Positions 1-5,134 of a stretch of 6,125 bases of DNA are shown in pieces. Made by a program: the position numbers and the translations under genes. This stretch comes from Porticoccaceae bacterium. Its GTDB lineage: Bacteria > Pseudomonadota > Gammaproteobacteria > Pseudomonadales > Porticoccaceae. Position 1 is the first letter of the stretch. Every line of letters starts with the position of its first letter. The notes below the pieces were generated by a model. That model was not told the origin of the DNA, did no database searches, and saw only the letters and a list, made by a program, of their open reading frames with translations. Location of the stretch: positions 1 to 6,125 of the forward strand of contig JALOAH010000158.1 of assembly GCA_023228865.1 (NCBI GenBank), given 5' to 3'.

Positions 1-65
1 ACCATTCACACATTTTTATGCTGGGAGGAGAGAGCTATCGACTGAAGCAGAAAACGACCGGTTAA
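1..65 (+). CDS. istB: IstB-like ATPase (IS21 helper of transposition), C-terminal end only
   Basis: Frame 3 (codons from position 3) reads about twenty residues including HSHIF, GGESYRLKQK and TTG before a TAA at 63-65. IstB proteins typically end in a segment of the form H-x-H or similar, followed by G-x-SYRLK and a short basic tail, so this fits the end of the AAA+ ATPase that assists IstA. IstB is known to oligomerise on DNA and stimulate the transposase. The Walker motifs would lie upstream of the window. Recognition rests on a short tail plus its correct position just before an IS21-type terminal repeat, which together make the call fairly safe. Whether the upstream part is intact cannot be judged. 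Confidence 0.75.
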   Translation, partial: HSHIFMLGGESYRLKQKTTG

Positions 66-463
66 ACCATGCCGGGTGGGTCAATTTTATTGGCCAAAGG
101 TGGGTCAAAATAAATGGCCATTGACACCTCAATGTGCGAGATATTGGCGGACAAGCCCTGACACTCCGGCCAGTGCATGCGGCGGTAAGCTGTAACGGAC
201 TTGCGCACGGTGGGCTCCTCGCTGGCGGGGTCGAGCACATGAACGTTGACCCGTGTTGACGGCTGCTCGACAAAGCGCACCCCGCAGGCGGACACCCGCT
301 GCAGGGTGCCTTGCTCGGTTTCCACCGTGAGGGTGCCGTCGTCGTGGATGGCGAACAGCCACCCGGCGTAGGGGCGGGTGACCCGCTCGGCGGCGGTGCC
401 CTTGGCAATGGGTTTGTCGGTGTATTCCACCTCGTGGCCGAGACGGTAGTGGGCGTGGTTCAT
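62..463 (-). pseudogene. Phage early-region hypothetical protein, 3' end replaced by IS21 insertion
   Basis: A leftward gene of unknown function. The start is placed at ATG 463 because AGAGGGAC (469-476) is a good ribosome binding site five bases upstream; the longer frame to 499 needs a TTG and has no such site. The native part encodes about 112 residues, with HYRLGHEVEY near the start and a region rich in V, T and E (GWLFAIHDDGTLTVETEQGT) that suggests a small beta-rich fold. The frame crosses the IS boundary in the Val codon at 125-127 and continues for twenty IS-encoded residues to a TAA at 62-64, so the present C-terminus is foreign and the original end is lost. It diverges from the repressor-like gene across a shared control region, the position of early/replication genes in P2-like phages. 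I do not recognise the family. Confidence 0.6.
75..120 (+). repeat. IS21 terminal direct repeats (two copies, 24-bp period)
   Basis: GGTGGGTCAA occurs at 75-84 and 99-108, and TGGCCA at 91-96 and 115-120, both pairs exactly 24 bp apart. The intervening bases are AT-rich. Repeats of this kind at IS21 ends are the transposase binding sites. Confidence 0.8.
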
Positions 464-509
464 GGCTTGTCCCTCTGGGCGGCTTGGTGCATAGTTCAAG
501 TGGGTTCAA

Positions 510-583
510 ATGAGTACATTCAAGACTGATTATGCACACGAAAACGATCATGTCAAAGATTTTTGCTCGCATATGAGTTCATT
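510..583. promoter_or_regulatory. Paired ATGAGTWCATT motifs flanking the leftward promoter (possible operators)
   Basis: ATGAGTACATT (510-520) and ATGAGTTCATT (573-583) differ at one of eleven bases and sit either side of the -10/-35 pair, 63 bp apart, which is close to six helical turns. The nine-base core ATGAGTACA recurs at 943-951 inside the inverted repeat after the regulator gene. Binding by the XRE protein is inferred. Both copies can also be read as in-frame Met-Ser start regions (MSTF and MSSF), so chance or start-site constraint is an alternative. Confidence 0.4.
529..556 (-). promoter_or_regulatory. Sigma70-type leftward promoter (early operon)
   Basis: On the minus strand a perfect TTGACA (551-556) and CATAAT (529-534, five of six consensus bases) are separated by 16 bp. 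Transcription would start near 521-523 and reach the gene at 463 after a leader of about 58 bases. It lies between the divergent repressor-like gene and the leftward gene, as expected of the lytic promoter controlled by a phage repressor. If it is real, the repressor more likely starts at 573 than at 510. Confidence 0.6.
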
Positions 584-932
584 TGGCGAGCGCCTACGCG
601 AGGAAAGAGAGCGGCTGGGCCTAAACCAGGACGAATTTGGTGAGATCGGCGGGGTCAATCGAAACTCGCAGGCCAACTACGAAAAAAATAAGCGGAACCC
701 AGATTCCGCTTACATGGCGGCTGTAGCCCAGAAGGGCGTGGATGTGTTGTACGTACTAACAGGGCAGCGGACGCCGAGAAAGGAAGAGGGACTCAGCGAA
801 CGCGAAAAGGCCGTATTGGATAACTTCAGATCCCTCCCGGAGGGAGACCAGGCGTCGGTACAGCGCCTAACCAATGCGCTTAAGGAATCGGTCGAGAGAA
901 TGACCGAGAAGGAGAAAAGCAACACAGCTTAG
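573..932 (+). CDS. XRE-family helix-turn-helix regulator, repressor-like
   Basis: A 119-residue DNA-binding protein. Residues 1-65 form a lambda-repressor-type helix-turn-helix: FGERLREERERLGLNQDEFG covers helices 1-2, and IGGVNRNSQANYEKNKRNPD the recognition helix and following turn. Then comes YMAAVAQKGVDVLYVLTGQR, a pattern I associate with small phage and prophage repressors. The remaining part (about 74-119) is charged and helical, probably for oligomerisation; there is no LexA/CI-type S24 peptidase domain, so induction by RecA-driven self-cleavage is not expected. ATG 573 is preferred because this family usually begins just before FGERL and because the leftward promoter lies at 529-556. 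An in-frame ATG at 510 would add 21 residues with no family resemblance. Neither start has a strong ribosome binding site. It diverges from the leftward early gene and is followed by the accessory genes on its own strand, so it probably acts as the lysogeny repressor or as control of the cargo. Confidence 0.85.
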   Translation: MSSFGERLREERERLGLNQDEFGEIGGVNRNSQANYEKNKRNPDSAYMAAVAQKGVDVLYVLTGQRTPRKEEGLSEREKAVLDNFRSLPEGDQASVQRLTNALKESVERMTEKEKSNTA

Positions 933-950
933 GTACTCAATGATGAGTAC
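933..950. promoter_or_regulatory. Perfect inverted repeat GTACTCA-N4-TGAGTAC
   Basis: A seven-base perfect dyad with spacer ATGA begins at the base after the regulator's stop codon (930-932) and ends 14 bases before the next start at 965. The right arm is also found at 511-517 beside the leftward promoter. An operator for the upstream regulator is the favoured reading. A short attenuator-like hairpin is possible, but no T-run follows, so it is not a standard terminator. Confidence 0.45.
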
Positions 951-964
951 AGGGAGATTGAGTA

Positions 965-1171
965 ATGGACCACTACTATGTTAACGATCAGCCTCAGATT
1001 ACGGGCGAACACGAGGTGCACAAGGAAGGCTGTGCCTGGATGCCCAGTATTGTCAATCGATCCTATCTAGGTTGTTTCCCCGCGTGCCAGCCGGCGGTAA
1101 TCGAAGCGCGTAAAAAATTCTTCAATGTTGATGGTTGCTTTTGGTGTTGCCGGGATTGCCATACCCGATAA
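965..1171 (+). CDS. Small Cys/His-rich protein, probable metal-binding, unknown function
   Basis: A 68-residue protein with a clear ribosome binding site (AGGGAG, about eight bases before ATG 965). It has seven cysteines (23, 37, 41, 58, 61, 62, 65) and several histidines (16, 19, 66). HEVHKEGC near residues 16-23 and the terminal pattern C-x2-CC-x2-CH suggest one or two zinc-binding or disulfide centres. The opening YYVND-x-Q and the block NRSYLGCFPAC are patterns I recall from a widespread family of small uncharacterised bacterial proteins, but I cannot name a function. There is no signal peptide, which favours zinc binding in the cytoplasm over disulfides. It lies 32 bases after the regulator and 44 bases before the BRCT gene on the same strand, so it may share their transcript. 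Confidence 0.75.
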   Translation: MDHYYVNDQPQITGEHEVHKEGCAWMPSIVNRSYLGCFPACQPAVIEARKKFFNVDGCFWCCRDCHTR

Positions 1172-1215
1172 CTGAAAAGTAGACCCCGTTATTTTGTATT
1201 AAGGGAGAGGGAGAC

Positions 1216-1836
1216 ATGGAGCTTGACAAAGACGGGCAGCCCGCTGGGGCTGTCAACCGCCTTCGCAACCTTACCAAAGCCACGCAGACCCTTTTGGGAA
1301 TATGCCAGGGTTTGATTGCCGACAACATATTAAGTCCGGAAGAGATTATTTTTCTGGACACTTGGCTTGCGGAAAACAGAGAGGTTGCCAAGGTATGGCC
1401 CGGCGATGTGATAGCGCGGCGAATAAGAGGCATCCTTGCCGATGGTGTGATAACCCTGGATGAAGCCGAGGATCTCAAAGTTACCCTGTCTCAGATCACA
1501 GGTGGCTTTCTGGAGCATGGCGCAGTGTCGGGGACGGCAACATCACTTCCTGTTGAAAATGTTCATTCTATCCTCTTCGAACAATCCGTATTTTGCCTGA
1601 CGGGGAAATTTATCTACGGCTCTCGATCCTTTTGTCAACAAGCTACGGAGGCATTAGGTGGGCAATGCGTGTCTGATGTAACTCATGGCGTTCACTATCT
1701 GGTTGTTGGGGGGCTGGCCAGCAGAGATTGGGCCCATACCAGTTATGGCCGGAAGATCGAGAAGGCTGTGATGTTTCGTGAGAAAGGGCAGCCGATACGG
1801 ATTATTTCGGAAGAGAATTGGGCGCAGTTTGTTTGA
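1216..1836 (+). CDS. TerB-like N-terminal region plus C-terminal BRCT domain protein
   Basis: A 206-residue protein with a strong purine-rich ribosome binding site (AGGGAGAGGGAGAC before ATG 1216). Residues 15-95 are helical and contain two related segments, LIADNILSPEE (33-43) and ILADGVITLDE (73-83), an internal duplication of the kind seen in TerB-like helical domains. Residues 122-206 form a BRCT domain: VFCLTG (125-130), the GG turn at 148-149, YLVVGG (161-166), W172 and G178-K180 of SYGRKIEKA, then IISEENW (197-202). This is the subtype found at the end of NAD-dependent DNA ligase and in stand-alone prokaryotic BRCT proteins. BRCT domains bind DNA ends, breaks or partner proteins. No ligase, nuclease or polymerase domain is present, so an adaptor or DNA-damage-sensing role is inferred. 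It is 69 bases upstream of the three-gene operon, on the same strand. Confidence 0.85.
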   Translation: MELDKDGQPAGAVNRLRNLTKATQTLLGICQGLIADNILSPEEIIFLDTWLAENREVAKVWPGDVIARRIRGILADGVITLDEAEDLKVTLSQITGGFLEHGAVSGTATSLPVENVHSILFEQSVFCLTGKFIYGSRSFCQQATEALGGQCVSDVTHGVHYLVVGGLASRDWAHTSYGRKIEKAVMFREKGQPIRIISEENWAQFV

Positions 1837-1895
1837 TTGGCCGCACAGATTTAATGTCCGCTGAGCTGAGTGATCAATGATAGGTCAAAAATCGT

Positions 1896-1902
1896 AGAGG
1901 GA
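1896..1902 (+). promoter_or_regulatory. Ribosome binding site that decides the start at 1906
   Basis: AGAGGGA lies just before ATG 1906, with about five bases between GAGG and the start codon. The upstream in-frame GTG at 1870 has no comparable site. Confidence 0.6.
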
Positions 1903-1905
1903 AAT

Positions 1906-2289
1906 ATGCCACAGAATTTTGAAGGGCTGAGAATTGAGCGTTTGATAGGGCATACCATTCATCCTTGTGGTCCCAACAAGACCATTACTCCTCCAATTAA
2001 GACTAGCTCATTGGTGCCGTTGCCGACAGAGACCAAGAACCTGATTCAGCAGCGAATTACAGAGGCTGTTGGCAGCAATTCTCATGGGGTTGAGACTGAA
2101 ATAGAGAAGAGTGAGCCGGATTCGTTTTTTGGCCTGGCGGCTGAGATGATGCATGCGGATGAACAGAGGTTTGTCCAAATCTCGCATCAGATGGCAGATT
2201 CCCTTGCTAACGTGCATACCAACCAGCGTTGGCCTGGCGGAGTCCAGTTCGTAATTTCGGGGAAGGTAGGAGATCCTGATGTTGAGTAG
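1906..2289 (+). CDS. Hypothetical protein, possible NdpA/NA37-like N-terminal domain
   Basis: A 127-residue soluble protein, first of three overlapping genes. It contains LRIERLIGHTI near the start, SHGVETEIEK in the middle, then DSFFGLAAEMM, RFVQISHQMADSLANV and PGGVQFVISGKVG at the end. Order and pattern recall the N-terminal half of NdpA (YejK, 37-kDa nucleoid-associated) proteins, in which a helix carrying F-x2-fS-x2-a-x2-L precedes a strand of the type GG-x-vl. That match is from memory and is tentative. If right, the protein stops after this subdomain, far short of the roughly 335 residues of E. coli YejK, and the next frame does not supply the missing part, so this is a naturally short version or an old truncation, not a simple frameshift. 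Its stop overlaps the next start by 11 bases, indicating translational coupling. The GTG at 1870 would add 12 residues. Confidence 0.65.
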   Translation: MPQNFEGLRIERLIGHTIHPCGPNKTITPPIKTSSLVPLPTETKNLIQQRITEAVGSNSHGVETEIEKSEPDSFFGLAAEMMHADEQRFVQISHQMADSLANVHTNQRWPGGVQFVISGKVGDPDVE

Positions 2290-3076
2290 TGTTCTTTTAG
2301 AATGGCATTACTCGCCGGCGAGTTTTATTGAAGATCTGTCGATCATTACCGTGCCACCCTTTCAGGCAGCCCCAGAGCAAGGCAAGATTTTTGCGAATAT
2401 CAGCGTTTTAACCGATGAGGAGGCTGAAGAGGAAAAAAATCACCTCCACAATAGGCTCCTCTCCCTGTTTCGCACGGTGCAACTGTCCAATCATTGTGCT
2501 TTCGAATTATCAAAACCTCTTACTGTTACAACCGATGAGGAAGGCAAGCGGAAAATTGTTTTGGAACTTGAGACCGCTGTAGAGGTTGCTGAGGCCGGGC
2601 GGCTTGATGTGCTGATGACGGACCCCTCGGGTACCGTGGTTGTGGATACTCGAGCCGATCGCGTTAGTTCTCTAAAAGCCATGAATGAAATGGTGGCCGT
2701 TTGCGTAGAGGGGGACAAGACGCTGCATTTTATGCTGGAAAGCTATGATAAGGCGGTGAGGTTCCCCGGCCAGGAGTGCATGTATCTTTATCAAATATAC
2801 GACGCATTATGCAAGCGCCTTGGAACGAGGAAGGCAGTCGAGGCCGAATTTTCAGGCGATGACAAAAATTTTGAGGATGACATCGAGGCATTTAGGACTC
2901 TGTGCTGTGAGGCGCCCATTATACAAGGCAGGCATGCGGGATATTCGCACAAGGAACTTCGTCCTGCCACCTGGGAAGAGTTAAAAAAGGTGCGGAGGGT
3001 GGCTCGGGATATGGTAATGAAGTATGTCACCTACCTGCAAAAGCAACAGGCCGGCGGCGTGGGTGATGGGGCATGA
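2279..3076 (+). CDS. Unknown soluble protein of 265 aa, second gene of the coupled operon
   Basis: I do not recognise this protein with confidence. ATG 2279 follows a strong TAGGAG site with about six bases' spacing and lies inside the end of the previous gene. Residues 1-155 look mixed alpha/beta, with an acidic helix at 45-66 (TDEEAEEEKNHLHNRLLSLF), a strand-rich part at 80-125 (KIVLELETAVEV, RLDVLMTDPSGTVVVDT) and a helix at 126-142. Residues 160-255 are mainly helical: MYLYQIYDALCKRL, then EAFRTLCCEAPIIQGRHAGYSH, then a closing helix VRRVARDMVMKYVTYLQ. The R218-x5-H224 spacing matches the R-x4-6-H motif of HEPN ribonucleases, but it is a single weak motif and could be chance. There is no signal peptide or membrane segment. 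Its last four bases (ATGA) contain the next gene's start. The context suggests a complex with the flanking products. Confidence 0.75.
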   Translation: MLSSVLLEWHYSPASFIEDLSIITVPPFQAAPEQGKIFANISVLTDEEAEEEKNHLHNRLLSLFRTVQLSNHCAFELSKPLTVTTDEEGKRKIVLELETAVEVAEAGRLDVLMTDPSGTVVVDTRADRVSSLKAMNEMVAVCVEGDKTLHFMLESYDKAVRFPGQECMYLYQIYDALCKRLGTRKAVEAEFSGDDKNFEDDIEAFRTLCCEAPIIQGRHAGYSHKELRPATWEELKKVRRVARDMVMKYVTYLQKQQAGGVGDGA

Positions 3077-3957
3077 CTGAGCACGTCAAGTGGAGGGCAG
3101 GCCCTGGCACTATGCCCTTAGGTGAAGACCCTTTGTTCAGGAGAATCGTCTGCCTGACTCTGTGTGTCCCGCTGCTAGTGGCTGGCTGTATTATCTCGCT
3201 GAACGTGTGTAAGCCTTGGTTTCAATTATGCTTCGAGCCCGACTGCTGGAACAGGTTGTTGGAGTACTTTCGGGTGCCGATTGCCCTGCTGAGTGCGGGG
3301 TTTGCCATTGCGGGGCTGTACGCCCTGGTTCATAGGAGCCAGCAGACGGCGATACAGATTAATGCCGCGCAAGCCAATAGCACTTTCTCGAATTACATCG
3401 CTCACAAAAAAGATTTTGGCGAAATGATTTCGAACCTTGAACGCGAGTTTCCACAATTTTCGTATAGCCAAACTGGCCTTTACGTAAAGCTCTTTCCCCA
3501 CAATAATCCGAAAACGATGAGTTACACGCCCCTCCTTGCAGATGACGACGAAAACATTGTCGCGAGGCTCGCCAGGCTTTACAACGATCTGGTGAACGCG
3601 GTTCGATGGCAAGCAGATTTGATTCCGTCCGGCGACGTGCCGAAAGGCGTTTTAGAGGATATTACTAGCAAGTACTTCAATCTACAGTTGCATCTTTGCT
3701 TGAACCCGAAACAAGGTATTCCCGCACGTATGAAGTTTGCGATTCGGCATGGGGATAACACGCCAGATATATCCCAGAACTTGGTGCCTTTCGATATTGT
3801 TGGCTGTATCCGTGTGTTGGAGCGTATTTTAACTGCGTTAGTTTTTTTCTGCTCGCCTCACGACCCCCCAGCCTCTGAGTTGCTTTATCTTGACGATACT
3901 CCAAATGTCCGCAATCTCAATGATAAGCTGGACAGCTACATACTGGGTAAATCATAG
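3073..3957 (+). CDS. Two-transmembrane protein with cytoplasmic domain, candidate defence effector
   Basis: A 294-residue membrane protein starting within the ATGA overlap of the previous gene. Residues 24-44 (IVCLTLCVPLLVAGCIISLNV) and 66-86 (around PIALLSAGFAIAGLYALV) are hydrophobic helices joined by a short loop holding Cys46, Cys53 and Cys58. HRSQQT (87-92) and a coiled-coil-like segment lead into FSNYIAHKKDF (105-115). I recall this helix-HRS-x-QT-x2-QI-F-x-NY-x2-H-x2-F pattern from bacterial two-helix proteins found in defence loci and from retron-associated two-helix effectors; that similarity needs a profile search. Residues 120-294 form a soluble, mostly helical domain with no catalytic motif I can name. 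The short loop favours both ends being cytoplasmic. As last gene of a coupled trio it could be the membrane-damaging effector of an abortive-infection system; this is inference. Confidence 0.75.
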   Translation: MTEHVKWRAGPGTMPLGEDPLFRRIVCLTLCVPLLVAGCIISLNVCKPWFQLCFEPDCWNRLLEYFRVPIALLSAGFAIAGLYALVHRSQQTAIQINAAQANSTFSNYIAHKKDFGEMISNLEREFPQFSYSQTGLYVKLFPHNNPKTMSYTPLLADDDENIVARLARLYNDLVNAVRWQADLIPSGDVPKGVLEDITSKYFNLQLHLCLNPKQGIPARMKFAIRHGDNTPDISQNLVPFDIVGCIRVLERILTALVFFCSPHDPPASELLYLDDTPNVRNLNDKLDSYILGKS

Positions 3958-3971
3958 GCGGCCATGCCGCC
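3957..3971. terminator. GC-rich hairpin, possible bidirectional terminator
   Basis: GGCGGC (3957-3962) pairs perfectly with GCCGCC (3966-3971) across a three-base loop, right at the end of the rightward operon. Read leftward it is followed by TATGATTT, a weak T-rich tail; read rightward there is no T-run. Its position between convergent operons supports a terminator, but the structure is not canonical. Confidence 0.4.
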
Positions 3972-4066
3972 CCGAGCCTATAAGCTGATGCACGAAGCAT
4001 ACTGCGCTTCTCTATTAGGAGGTGGGGGTATTGTCGCGGGGTGATCTGTTATCTGATTTCTAGTCT
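3958..4066. other. Convergent intergenic gap between accessory genes and the tail operon
   Basis: The rightward accessory genes and the leftward tail genes meet here. I see a GC-rich hairpin at its left edge, a second small dyad (GAAGC at 3994-3998, GCTTC at 4006-4010, loop of seven) and an AGGAGG at 4017-4022 with no convincing gene after it. In P2 ogr, attP and int follow gene D; none is visible here. Confidence 0.6.
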
Positions 4067-5128
4067 TTATCCGCTCGTTTGCCCTGTGCCTTCGTCGTCT
4101 CCGCCGTCGTCCTCCGCACCCATCACTTCGCACTCCACCGCGCAGGTATAGCCACTGTCCGATAGGGCGTGGGCAACTTCCGTTGCCACCCACGGGGTGC
4201 TGTCGATATCCGCCTTCCAGCCGCGGGCCTGTATGGGGGTTTCCGGGTACAGGTCGGCGCGGCCTTCGGCTAGATCCAGGTGGAGTGAGGCGCCGGCGCG
4301 GCGGATGCGCCGCCATTCTGCGTTGGCCTCTTCCAGGGCGTTGATTTCATCCGCGAAGTTGCCCCGCAAGGTTTTGGGGTTGTCGGCGCTGCCTACCAGG
4401 ACTTGTTCCCGCTGGCCGGTGGCAATGTGGTGGTAATGGGCAATGACGCCGCTGAAGGCGTCGCGCTCGGTGAGAATGTAGCGGTGCTTGTCGCCGTCGC
4501 CGCGGCTGAGGGTAACGGGGGGGATGGCGACGCCGCCGGCGGTGGTGCCCTTGCCCCGGGGCAGGAACAGCAAGTGCCCGGCCTTGATGGTGGCGTCGGC
4601 GTCGAAGCGTTCCGCCAGGCGAGTGAGGAAGTGGAGGTCGCTTTCGTCGGTTTGGTCGATGTGGCTGATGGCGGTGCTGGCCAGTTTGGCGGTGATGCGG
4701 GGCGCCACCTGGTGGCGGGCGGCAATGGTGGTGACGATATCCCCCAGGGTGAGCTGGTGCCAGCTTTGGGTGCGCTTGCCGGGCAGGGCGTTGCGCATGT
4801 CGGCGGCGCGGGCGCGGATGATGAGCTGGTCCGGCGGGCCGCTGTGCTCGATTTCGTCCACGATGTAGGTGCCGCGGTCCACCAGGCCCTGGCCTTGCCA
4901 GCCGATGGCCAGTTGCAGGGTGGCGCCGCGGCTGGGCAGGGCCAGGCGGCCGTCGTGGTCGGCGAGGGTGATGTCGAGCTGATCGCTATCGAAGCCGCGC
5001 TTGTCCACCAGGGAGAGGGACACCAGGCGGGCGCCCAGCTCCGGGCTGATGCGCTGACCGGCCAGGGTAATGCGGTAGCCCGGTGCCTTGGCTGGGCGGC
5101 CCTGTTGTTGGCGGTTGAGGTGCCTCAT
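4067..5128 (-). CDS. D: P2-like tail protein gpD (late control D family)
   Basis: A 353-residue baseplate-hub protein of the contractile tail. P2 gpD belongs to the family shared with Mu gp44/gp45-type hubs and the VgrG N-terminus, and forms the hub at the tail tube end next to the spike gpV. Matching features: an N-terminal region with YRITLAGQRI and LVSLSLVDKRGFDSDQLDIT (a beta-barrel start typical of gpD), the segment YIVDEIEHSGPPDQLIIRAR, then SWHQLTLGDIVTTIAARHQV, and the strongly conserved-looking ISHIDQTDESDLHFLTRLAE (the family usually has Q-x3-ES-x-L-x-FL-x-RLA). The length is close to that of P2 gpD (387). ATG 5128 follows AAGGTGA, and gpU's TGA lies inside that ribosome binding site, so the two are translationally linked. 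The acidic Gly/Asp-rich tail (residues 335-353) is probably disordered. GC content is visibly higher than in the rightward genes. Confidence 0.95.
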   Translation of the reverse strand: MRHLNRQQQGRPAKAPGYRITLAGQRISPELGARLVSLSLVDKRGFDSDQLDITLADHDGRLALPSRGATLQLAIGWQGQGLVDRGTYIVDEIEHSGPPDQLIIRARAADMRNALPGKRTQSWHQLTLGDIVTTIAARHQVAPRITAKLASTAISHIDQTDESDLHFLTRLAERFDADATIKAGHLLFLPRGKGTTAGGVAIPPVTLSRGDGDKHRYILTERDAFSGVIAHYHHIATGQREQVLVGSADNPKTLRGNFADEINALEEANAEWRRIRRAGASLHLDLAEGRADLYPETPIQARGWKADIDSTPWVATEVAHALSDSGYTCAVECEVMGAEDDGGDDEGTGQTSG

Positions 5129-5134
5129 TGGGGG

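Larger units (their letters stand above)
1..126 (+). mobile_element. IS21-family insertion sequence, istB-side terminal end (partial)
   Basis: The first 126 bases look like the istB-proximal end of an IS21-type element; the rest lies beyond the window's left edge. Seen directly: an IstB-like C-terminus in frame 3 stops at 63-65, then two copies of a 24-bp-period repeat (75-96 and 99-120), then the sequence ATTGACA ending at 126. IS21 elements carry multiple terminal repeats bound by the IstA transposase and end in CA-3', which fits a boundary at 126. The phage-gene reading frame entering from the right is interrupted at the same point. The target duplication (4-8 bp in this family) would begin at 127, but its partner copy is outside the window. 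Confidence 0.82.

Noticed and set aside
129..572. Minus-strand open frame of 147 codons overlapping the disrupted early gene
   Set aside because: Arg/Pro-rich shadow of the frame starting at 463, which has the better ribosome binding site and a more normal composition.
510..572. N-terminal extension of the XRE regulator from ATG 510
   Set aside because: The added 21 residues do not resemble the family, there is no good ribosome binding site, and the extension would cover the leftward promoter. It is not excluded.
1906..3076. A frameshift joining the first two genes of the trio into one NdpA-like protein
   Set aside because: The second gene has its own strong ribosome binding site and start, and its N-terminus does not continue the NdpA-like pattern, so two separate coupled genes fit better.
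3226..3612. Minus-strand frame of 128 codons opposite the two-helix membrane protein
   Set aside because: Antisense to a gene with clear membrane helices and translational coupling. No supporting start signal or family resemblance.
4017..4063. AGGAGG followed by a TTG-initiated ten-codon frame in the convergent gap
   Set aside because: Only ten codons, a TTG start, and no recognisable peptide. The AGGAGG match may be chance or a remnant.
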